A DNA stretch of 64,000 bases from Echinimonas agarilytica (GTDB taxonomy: Bacteria; Pseudomonadota; Gammaproteobacteria; Enterobacterales; Neiellaceae), in NCBI RefSeq assembly GCF_023703465.1, contig NZ_JAMQGP010000003.1:310001-374000 (forward strand), written 5' to 3'. The notes beneath the pieces are model-generated. The model did no database searches. It was given only the letters and a program-made list of their open reading frames with translations, and had not been told where the DNA came from. Positions 55,691 through 62,580 of this stretch are shown piece after piece (position 1 is the stretch's first letter; the number at the start of each line of letters is the position of its first letter). The position numbers and the translations under genes are program-made.

Positions 55691-57368
55691 AATTCACCTC
55701 TGGCTCCGAGCGGTCACGCTGGCTGAACAGCAGGTAACAACCAATGCAAAAGATAATGCTGCCCATCCCGGCGATGACGATTTGTCCGTTATCGGCAATG
55801 GATGACAATGCCAGCATAATGGCGCCTGTTGCTGTGATGCCGAAGCCTACAACTCGAATGCCTTTTTGGTTTTCCGACTGGTGCTGCGATTGAGACGTGG
55901 CGGATGCAAGTTGGGTACGCTCAGACATGGCATTCACGTGATTTTGATACCCGCTCGCTTCTTGCTTACGCGTGCGTAGCATTAGCTCGAAGAGTGTCAA
56001 AATCAGCACAGGAAATAGCACTCCCAACGCCATTTCTTCAGTCCGGCTCAGTTTTACGTTGATGAGCCACGGTGCTAAAAATTTGAAGAAGCCATTGACG
56101 GTGAGCGTCATGACCGTGGTGGTCAAGATAGATATGCCGTTTTGGTATCGAGAAAATAGTAACCAAATTGGAGGAAGGAAAAGTGCACCACCGGTTAATG
56201 CAGCCATGGTCATGACGACTTCTACAACACCTCCCATTTGGGGGACGAGCAAGGCCACAACAATTGTGATAAAGCCCAAGGTAATGGTAGCAATGCGACC
56301 GACCGCGACGAGCATTTTTTGCGATGCTTGAGGTTTAAAGTGCTTGAAAATGTCGTTAGTGATGACGCCCGCGGCAATGTTAAGGGATGTGTTGATAGAG
56401 CTTGATGTGGCGAAAATCATCCCTCCCAGCATTAGACCAAGCATGCCAACAGGTAACACTTCTTTGCACATTAACAAGTAAGCTCCTTCGTTTTCAAATC
56501 CAGCTAATTCTGGATTCAAAGTTCGGTAAATCATCGGAGCAATCATCCAAATGACGGGGCTTACAAAGTACAAACCGGCAAATAGCCAACCGACTTTTTT
56601 GGCATCTTTGGGCGTAGAAACGCTCGTAAAACGTTGAATATAAGCCCAGTTACCTGCAATGAAGAATAGGTTGTAAATCCCAAAGGCAAACATAAAGCCC
56701 CAGGAATACTCGTCATTGGTCCAATTGAAAAAGTTAATCGGTGCTTTTTCAACGAAATTGCTGATCCCTCCTATCTTGTCCAGTGACAACGGCACAACAA
56801 TGAGGACTGCCGCAGTCAGTACTATAAACTGCAAAATATCGGTAACGATCACGGCCCATAAACCGCCTACAGCGGTATAGATAAGAATGAGAATACCCAG
56901 AGCAATGATGGTGTGCTCGATGGACAAGCCCGTCGAGACCTCAACGATTTTGGCGACAGGGTAGAGGAAGGTACCCGTTGAAAAGCTCGCAATAATTAAA
57001 AATATATAGGTATAAGTTTTTTGTACTCGCAAACCTAACCGATCTTTGATGAACTCTGCGGCCGTGAGTACTTTGGTTTTTTGCCACTTGGGTGCAATAA
57101 AGCAGCCGATAATGATACCGGCAATGCACATGGTCCACTGGATGGTGACTGCAACCCATCCATGCTTGTAAGCAATAGAACCCCAAACTACGAAAGTACC
57201 GGCAGAAAAGAAGCTCATAAATAGCGACAAGCCACTCATCCACCAAGGCAATGCGCCTCCGGCGGAAAAGAAACTACTCATGTTCTTGCCCGACCCGGAA
57301 AAGCTTATTCCGCAACCGAGCACAAGAACGCTGAATAGAATAATTACGCTGATATCAATAATATTCAT
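55677..57368 (-). CDS. Sodium:solute symporter (SSS family), probable oligogalactan or sugar importer
   Basis: A 563-residue SSS transporter with about 13-14 membrane helices; motifs seen include GGALPWWMSGLSLFMSFFSAGTFV-like text split by helix ends, the helix around SIEHTIIALGILILIYTAVGGLWAVIVTDILQF and the GGMIFATSSSINT block of the sodium site. It should couple Na+ entry to uptake of a sugar. Placement between GH16 and GH117 genes suggests neoagarobiose, anhydrogalactose or galactose. It follows GH16 by 21 bases. Confidence 0.88.
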   Translation of the reverse strand: MNIIDISVIILFSVLVLGCGISFSGSGKNMSSFFSAGGALPWWMSGLSLFMSFFSAGTFVVWGSIAYKHGWVAVTIQWTMCIAGIIIGCFIAPKWQKTKVLTAAEFIKDRLGLRVQKTYTYIFLIIASFSTGTFLYPVAKIVEVSTGLSIEHTIIALGILILIYTAVGGLWAVIVTDILQFIVLTAAVLIVVPLSLDKIGGISNFVEKAPINFFNWTNDEYSWGFMFAFGIYNLFFIAGNWAYIQRFTSVSTPKDAKKVGWLFAGLYFVSPVIWMIAPMIYRTLNPELAGFENEGAYLLMCKEVLPVGMLGLMLGGMIFATSSSINTSLNIAAGVITNDIFKHFKPQASQKMLVAVGRIATITLGFITIVVALLVPQMGGVVEVVMTMAALTGGALFLPPIWLLFSRYQNGISILTTTVMTLTVNGFFKFLAPWLINVKLSRTEEMALGVLFPVLILTLFELMLRTRKQEASGYQNHVNAMSERTQLASATSQSQHQSENQKGIRVVGFGITATGAIMLALSSIADNGQIVIAGMGSIIFCIGCYLLFSQRDRSEPEVNYEPK

Positions 57369-57389
57369 TTAAATGGCCTTGATATCTGC

Positions 57390-58658
57390 TTATTGGGCTT
57401 TGGGTGTGTAATAGCGCACCCAGTCAATGGCCATACTTGTGCCGTCGATGTCGTCGCTTACGGGCCCTGCAATGTCAGCTTTTAAGATCGCTAAGCTAAA
57501 CAACATGGTTGTTTCGCTGAAGCACACATCGTTTCGCATGGAGTAGTAAAGCTTTCCATCAAAGTAAAAATGAAAGTAATCTTCGTCCCACTCAAGGCCG
57601 TAGGTGTGAAACTCTTTAGAAAAATCAGCAATGTCGGCAGCATTGTATTGAGCAAGCTGAACCCATTCTTGCCCATCGTGGTATTCAACCGTGTAATCGC
57701 TCATTAAGTTGCGATAATTACCGTTGGATGGGCCAGACTCTTGCAGCCATCCATTGATAAATTGTACGGCACCAATTTCTTTTTCGTTGGGCCATGTAAG
57801 CTCAATGAATTTTTCACCATGCTTCTCTGACACCCAACGGGTGTCGCTGCGACCGTCGATTGCAAATTTTTCTTCAGACGGTAACTTATTGAAAACGCCA
57901 TTGGTTTTGAGTTCAACATCATCAGACAGAGCATGATTAGTGAGTGCATTTACTTTGTCCTGATCAAATGCGTCGGGATAGCCTGATTTTTCAGGGGCAA
58001 AAGCTCTGAACTCGCTTAAGTGTATTGATGCTGGATTGCTCGATTTTAGGCGGATTTTTTTTGTTTTAATGGGCTCGGATAGCGCAATAGTATGATCGGG
58101 TTTACCGAACAAAGTGTGATGTAATTGGTCGTCTGAATGACTCACTCGGCCATTGGGTAATGTGTACGTATCCGTCCAGTTGTGGACGTTAGTATTCATA
58201 ATATTAGGGTAATGCCCCTCATTAATATCGATTTCGCAGGCTTTTTCATGGTCGGCTACACCTTGTTTGGGCCAAAACCAAAATGAATTATTGGTGCCGT
58301 ATGCGCCTGCATATTTATAACGGGCTTCAAAATAGCCGTAGTGGAAGGCTCGTTTAGACCAAATGTTTCCTGTCGTCCATTCTTGACCTCCACGACTCTC
58401 TTTCTTACTCATCAAGTGAAGAATGCCGTCTTTAATCTCTGAGTTGTCGCGCCACCGGCTGCTTAACACCCAAGGGTTTTCTGTGGGGCCATTTTGAGAG
58501 ATCCAGTTATTATCGAGCTGTTCATTGGCGTAGTTAAACTCATCGCTCCAGGCTAATTGCCACTGGCTTAAGTCAATGTGTTGCTCCGCTGACGCGACAG
58601 AAATGGTTGAACCTAACAGTGCACAAAACACTCGTTTTTTGGAAATACACAAAGTCAC
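57390..58658 (-). CDS. Secreted GH16 galactanase with a discoidin-like module inserted in the catalytic domain
   Basis: A 422-residue protein with a signal peptide (cleavage near VASA/E). The GH16 fold starts with WQLAWSDEFNY and has the catalytic motif CEIDINE (nucleophile Glu142, Asp144, acid/base Glu147) and VHNW; it resumes at FHTYGLEWDEDYFHFYFDG (from residue 350). Between them, residues about 178-345 form an extra module of discoidin (F5/8 type C/CBM32) character. Agarase, porphyranase or carrageenase activity all remain possible; the operon favours agar. Start codon GTG at 58658 with GAGG 7 bases upstream. First gene of the eight-gene minus-strand operon, with its promoter in the 278-base gap before the nucleotidase gene. 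Confidence 0.88.
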   Translation of the reverse strand: MTLCISKKRVFCALLGSTISVASAEQHIDLSQWQLAWSDEFNYANEQLDNNWISQNGPTENPWVLSSRWRDNSEIKDGILHLMSKKESRGGQEWTTGNIWSKRAFHYGYFEARYKYAGAYGTNNSFWFWPKQGVADHEKACEIDINEGHYPNIMNTNVHNWTDTYTLPNGRVSHSDDQLHHTLFGKPDHTIALSEPIKTKKIRLKSSNPASIHLSEFRAFAPEKSGYPDAFDQDKVNALTNHALSDDVELKTNGVFNKLPSEEKFAIDGRSDTRWVSEKHGEKFIELTWPNEKEIGAVQFINGWLQESGPSNGNYRNLMSDYTVEYHDGQEWVQLAQYNAADIADFSKEFHTYGLEWDEDYFHFYFDGKLYYSMRNDVCFSETTMLFSLAILKADIAGPVSDDIDGTSMAIDWVRYYTPKAQ

Positions 58659-58880
58659 AGTAATACCTCAAGTCGTTTAATTTGCTACCAGCCGTAACAA
58701 ACTCGGTTGAATTACTAGAAATTGTTATGAGATTTAAAAGTGACACACATATTTTTAAAAATTTTTAAATGAGTCTGTAAGTATTTGCTTTTGTGGATGC
58801 TTGATGAACTCTCGCACCCGAAGACCAGGTGAATGGAATCAAGGAATTGAAGGGAGGTGGATATTGCTGATATGTAGCTT
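58659..58880 (-). promoter_or_regulatory. Presumed promoter region of the galactan operon
   Basis: A gene-free AT-rich stretch upstream of the GTG-started GH16 gene. It must contain the operon promoter unless the genes are fed from internal ones. I see no convincing -35/-10 pair and no clear operator palindrome. An ECF-type promoter cannot be recognised without a known consensus for this sigma factor. Confidence 0.4.
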
Positions 58881-58914
58881 AAAAAACAAAGCCACCAGGA
58901 GAGGTGGCTTTGTT
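58881..58914 (-). terminator. Intrinsic terminator of the 5'-nucleotidase gene
   Basis: A perfect 12-bp stem, aacaaagccacc (58885-58896) and ggtggctttgtt (58903-58914), 6-base loop; on the minus strand it is followed by a run of T (58886-58881). It lies 22 bases after the stop. Confidence 0.92.
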
Positions 58915-58936
58915 CGATATGCTGCGTCAAGTTGAC

Positions 58937-60883
58937 TTAGAAGCCTTCGCAGTCAGTTTGCGCACTGTGGTCACAACCGTTGGTACCAATGTAACCTTGA
59001 GTGCTGTATTCATCTTTAGGTAATTTGGCTTGAGTCTGATTGTTTTCTGAAAGTTGCGTCATGTACTTGATAAAGCCTTCCGCGTACTCCGTGTAAGTAT
59101 CAACAAATTTAGAGTCGTTATAAATAACGCCAAACGTGTCATAACCGTCACGACCAGAAGCGATGAAGTCATTGGTGACAACTGTATATGTTGCAGACGT
59201 ATCAATGGCAATCCAGTCACCCATTAGTCGAGAGTTGACTTCGACCTGACTCACACGTTGACCTTCTATTTCACTGGCATTGACATGAAAACGAAGCCCT
59301 GAAGCGTACGGGTAAGAGCCCGTCGACCCCTCATCGTCGAGCGTGTTGGACAACGCATCTTCAATCACGGTGATGATCTCAGCACCTGTCATGTTTAAGG
59401 TGACGAGTGTGTTTGAGAAGGGCAGCAAGGTAAATGCATCTGCGATGGTATATTCGCCAGTCGCCACATCAACACGAACGCCACCGCCGTTTTGAATAGC
59501 AATATCGGCGGTGGGGGTCACCGTTAAAAATGCTTTTGCAACAATATTTGAGATATCACTACCGTGCTCATAGGTTGCACTTGCGTCACAAATTGTGGAG
59601 CGTGCTTGTCCTGGCCAGCGGTCTAGGCATAGATCTTCAGACACCTCTCCAATGACTGTTTGTTCAAGCACCGCAACTTGCTCATTGAATCCATCGATGA
59701 GCGTTTGGGTGGATGCTGCTGGCTCAACAAAAACCGGCTCAGAAAGCTGTTCTAATTCGGCAACCACTCGTTGAGAGTCACCTGTACTAAGAACGCGGTT
59801 TTCATCATCACTGTACTCGTATACAAACGTGGTATCGAGCGGCATTTGAGGGCTACCAGAGCAATGGGTAACAACGCCGTTTTCGTCAAAATCGACCTGA
59901 AGCATGCCCATTAAATGCGCATACTCCCAAGCTTGAACGATACACACTGTTTCACCGTTTAAATTCGTTTCAATACTTGGGTAACTTCCCACCGCATTAA
60001 AGCCAATGTCTGTCAGGTTCTTAGGAGCTTCACCTGACATGTCTGAGGAACTAGCGACCGGGTAATTTGGAACCAAAAGGCTATGAGAATCACCACCAAC
60101 AATCACATCTACACCTGTAAGGCTTTGTGCGAGTAAGAGGTCATTTTTGTACTGGTAGTGTGTGACTAAAATAATTTTATTTACGCCCATTGCTTCGAGT
60201 TCATCGATGTATTTTTGTGATGTTTCAATTTCGTTCAAAAACTCGGTTTCGGCATCAGGCTGTGATGAATTCTTGGTTTTGTCGGCAATGTCGATTCCAA
60301 TAATACCGACTTGTTCGCCTTCAAATTCCATGAGTTTATAAGGCTGAATATAATCATTCGCAATAGGGGACTGGGCGTGCGGCACTACGTTAGCTGCGAG
60401 CACTGGAGTATTGCAACTCCCGCGATTTAAAAAATCGAGGAAACGGGCTAAGCCGGCATCTCCATCATCGAACTCATGATTTCCCAATGCAAACACATCA
60501 AAGCAAATGTCGTTCATGACCGCTGCGTCAGCTTCACCTTTGAACAGACTGTAATAGACGGTTCCTGTCATTGCGTCGCCAGAGTGAATTTTAATCGGGT
60601 TAGTTGCAGTTGCGGCTAAGTTATCAAACAAGGTTTTCATCATTGGAAAACCGCCGTAGGTGACGGACACTTCGCTAATGTTGGAGCCATCTTCGAGCTT
60701 GTCTGACAATGACAATGCTGAAACATCGTAGTCAAAGTCGTCTGCGTTGATATGAGAATGGTGGTCATTCATATGGAGAATGGACAAAGAAATTGCTTTG
60801 CCGTTGTTATTGTTGCTGCTATTGCATGCAACGAGCGTTGCACACAAAATCGCGCTCACTAATATCTTTTTATAGTGTTTCAT
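58937..60883 (-). CDS. 5'-nucleotidase/2',3'-cyclic phosphodiesterase-type lipoprotein (UshA family)
   Basis: A 648-residue lipoprotein (lipobox LVAC near residue 20, then an Asn-rich spacer). The N-terminal calcineurin-like metallophosphatase domain has the metal motifs ILHMNDHHSH, HSGDAMTG, ALGNHEFDDGD, ILVTHYQ and VIVGGDSHS. The C-terminal 5'-nucleotidase domain has IAIQNGGGVRVD and ASGRDGYDTFG, which bind the nucleoside. It should release phosphate from extracellular or periplasmic nucleotides. A four-repeat Pho box lies upstream, implying induction under phosphate shortage. Monocistronic, ended by a strong terminator. Confidence 0.93.
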   Translation of the reverse strand: MKHYKKILVSAILCATLVACNSSNNNNGKAISLSILHMNDHHSHINADDFDYDVSALSLSDKLEDGSNISEVSVTYGGFPMMKTLFDNLAATATNPIKIHSGDAMTGTVYYSLFKGEADAAVMNDICFDVFALGNHEFDDGDAGLARFLDFLNRGSCNTPVLAANVVPHAQSPIANDYIQPYKLMEFEGEQVGIIGIDIADKTKNSSQPDAETEFLNEIETSQKYIDELEAMGVNKIILVTHYQYKNDLLLAQSLTGVDVIVGGDSHSLLVPNYPVASSSDMSGEAPKNLTDIGFNAVGSYPSIETNLNGETVCIVQAWEYAHLMGMLQVDFDENGVVTHCSGSPQMPLDTTFVYEYSDDENRVLSTGDSQRVVAELEQLSEPVFVEPAASTQTLIDGFNEQVAVLEQTVIGEVSEDLCLDRWPGQARSTICDASATYEHGSDISNIVAKAFLTVTPTADIAIQNGGGVRVDVATGEYTIADAFTLLPFSNTLVTLNMTGAEIITVIEDALSNTLDDEGSTGSYPYASGLRFHVNASEIEGQRVSQVEVNSRLMGDWIAIDTSATYTVVTNDFIASGRDGYDTFGVIYNDSKFVDTYTEYAEGFIKYMTQLSENNQTQAKLPKDEYSTQGYIGTNGCDHSAQTDCEGF

Positions 60884-60926
60884 GTCACTTCCCTGAACAT
60901 CATTTCAAAAACAACGATTAGAAGTG

Positions 60927-60972
60927 ATTTATATGACGGTTGCGTGACGGTGATATGACCATCGTTTGACAA
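60927..60972 (-). promoter_or_regulatory. Pho box (PhoB-binding repeats) upstream of the 5'-nucleotidase gene
   Basis: On the minus strand GTCA(A/T/C) units recur at exact 11-base steps: read on the plus strand, TGAC cores start at 60934, 60945, 60956 and 60967. The 11-bp unit of a GTCAT-like core plus AT-rich spacer is the PhoB site pattern. A -10-like TCTAAT on the minus strand (60922-60917) lies 10 bases downstream of the last core. Confidence 0.75.
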
Positions 60973-60987
60973 GTAGGAGGGAGCAAC

Positions 60988-61016
60988 AAAAACGCCGAGT
61001 GATAAGCACTCGGCGT
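60988..61016 (-). terminator. Intrinsic terminator of the kinase/regulator gene group
   Basis: A 10-bp stem acgccgagtg / cactcggcgt with a 5-base loop; on the minus strand it is followed by TTTTT. Located 24 bases after the stop of the gene at 61040. Confidence 0.9.
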
Positions 61017-61039
61017 ATGTGTCATGAGCGTCAATTGAA

Positions 61040-61798
61040 CTACCATTTTTTCTGAGTGAATTGCTCGTCCTCAGCTGGTGTTTGAACCTTAGCCATGTTT
61101 TCCGCTTCGGCTTTTTGGGTGATTTCTTGAATCTGAGCGCGCATGTCGTTGATGCTTGCGATTTTTGATTTCACATAGTCATCGGGCACAGCTACAGATG
61201 CAACGATGGCTTCTGCTTTGTCGAGCATTTGTCGGCAGCTACCAATTTGTTGAGTCAACAAAGACGAAGTCGCGCGCGAGACTAAGTTGTCGAGGTTGAT
61301 TCTTATCATGAGACGATCAATGCGCTTTTCTTCTTCAACAAATATGGCCGGTGGGACGGTGCCCTTGTTGTGTTCGGCACGCAGCAGCAAGCGGAGCTTC
61401 TTAATGCCTTGAAGCATTTGTACCGCGTGCTTTTCATTGTCTGGAATCGTAAATGTTGCTTCGGCAATTTCGCGGTAGCCGGTTTTTATATTGGCTTGTT
61501 GTTTTTTAATGTCTTTAAGGCGTTGCTTTAAATCATTCGTGGGTGCAACTCGATTCCAGGATTGCAGTGCATTGCCAATACGGTTCAGCAACATCGATAC
61601 AACGTTTGAGCTCATCGGAATTTTACTGCTGAGTAGCATGACCTCTTCAGTCTCATCGATGATCGCTTTTTGGCGAACAGATTCCTGACGTTTTTCTGTT
61701 TCTTTCTTTTCTTTTTGTTGCTGCACTAGGTTTACGACGATCATCAAGACCACCAATAACACAACTAGAGCTACAACAACGAGTGACATACCTGACAT
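61040..61798 (-). CDS. Membrane-anchored coiled-coil protein of unknown function
   Basis: I do not recognise this 252-residue protein. It has one N-terminal membrane helix (about 5-24), immediately followed by a Gln/Lys/Glu-rich charged segment (VQQQKEKKETEKRQE) and a mostly helical, probably coiled-coil body. No cysteine pair, enzyme motif or signal-peptidase site is obvious. It lies 71 bases downstream of a soluble histidine kinase gene and a TPR response-regulator gene in the same direction, and a terminator follows it. It may be a membrane partner of that signalling pair; this is inference. Confidence 0.8.
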   Translation of the reverse strand: MSGMSLVVVALVVLLVVLMIVVNLVQQQKEKKETEKRQESVRQKAIIDETEEVMLLSSKIPMSSNVVSMLLNRIGNALQSWNRVAPTNDLKQRLKDIKKQQANIKTGYREIAEATFTIPDNEKHAVQMLQGIKKLRLLLRAEHNKGTVPPAIFVEEEKRIDRLMIRINLDNLVSRATSSLLTQQIGSCRQMLDKAEAIVASVAVPDDYVKSKIASINDMRAQIQEITQKAEAENMAKVQTPAEDEQFTQKKW

Positions 61799-61869
61799 TA
61801 AGGAATTATCCTATCGCTCAATAAATTATAAAATCTCGGCTTATGCTAACTTTACTCGAAACCGATGAA

Positions 61870-62565
61870 TTAAGGTAGAGTTAATGTAAATACACTGCCG
61901 CCGAATCGTCCGCCATTGCGAAGTTGAATATAGCCTCTTTTTGATTCATTTTTGTGAGACTCTGCAATAAGTCCCGCAAAATACAGCCCTAAACCGGTAC
62001 GTCCGCTTGAAGCTTCAAATTCAGCCATGTCTCCGTGCAAGCTAAAGTTTAGCATTTGTTCTGGGTATCCATCGCCATCATCTTCAATCTGCACCACCAG
62101 TTCGTTCTGTGGGGAAATATAAGCTGATAGGGCAATTTGGCGATCACAATAGCGCAGTGCGTTGTTAACAATGTCACTTAATAAATTGCTAATAAGGTCA
62201 TTGTCGAGGTACCACACTAAGTCGCTATCGACCTCGCAGGTCACTTCGATACCACGGTTGTCAAGATACAGACTGTTCTTAGCCACCATCTCATCGAGAA
62301 TGTCTGCAATAAAGTTTTCTTCGACATTGAGGGGCAATGACTTTTTCTCAAGCCGGTATAGACCAAGTAGTTGCATTAAATTGGTGTTAACGCGATAAGC
62401 TTCATAATGAAGTTTTGCTAATTCTTGTTTTTTCTCATCGGCCATATTTTCGCTGGCAGCAAGTTGCTCAATGGATTGAAGTAGCATAAACAAGCTATTC
62501 TTCATATCGTGAACGCACGCGGCTAATACACTTGAAAACTCAATATTCGGTGGCTTTTCGGTCAT
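61870..62565 (-). CDS. Soluble sensor histidine kinase
   Basis: A 231-residue cytoplasmic histidine kinase without membrane helices or sensor domain. The phospho-acceptor His is in VHDMKNSLF near residue 18. The ATPase domain shows the N box (LLSDIVNNALRYC), G1 (EDDGDGYPEQ) and G2 (GRTGLGLYFAGLIAE). ATG at 62565 is chosen; the open frame begins one codon earlier with TTG. It follows the TPR response-regulator gene by 15 bases and is the probable cognate kinase. As it has no sensor part, its input probably comes from another protein. Confidence 0.88.
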   Translation of the reverse strand: MTEKPPNIEFSSVLAACVHDMKNSLFMLLQSIEQLAASENMADEKKQELAKLHYEAYRVNTNLMQLLGLYRLEKKSLPLNVEENFIADILDEMVAKNSLYLDNRGIEVTCEVDSDLVWYLDNDLISNLLSDIVNNALRYCDRQIALSAYISPQNELVVQIEDDGDGYPEQMLNFSLHGDMAEFEASSGRTGLGLYFAGLIAESHKNESKRGYIQLRNGGRFGGSVFTLTLP

Positions 62566-62580
62566 CAATCGTACTCGTTG

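Noticed and set aside
46370..58658. Classic Bacteroidetes-type polysaccharide utilisation locus
   Set aside because: No SusC/SusD-like pair, TonB receptor or sulfatase is present; it is better described as a galactan operon with SSS uptake.
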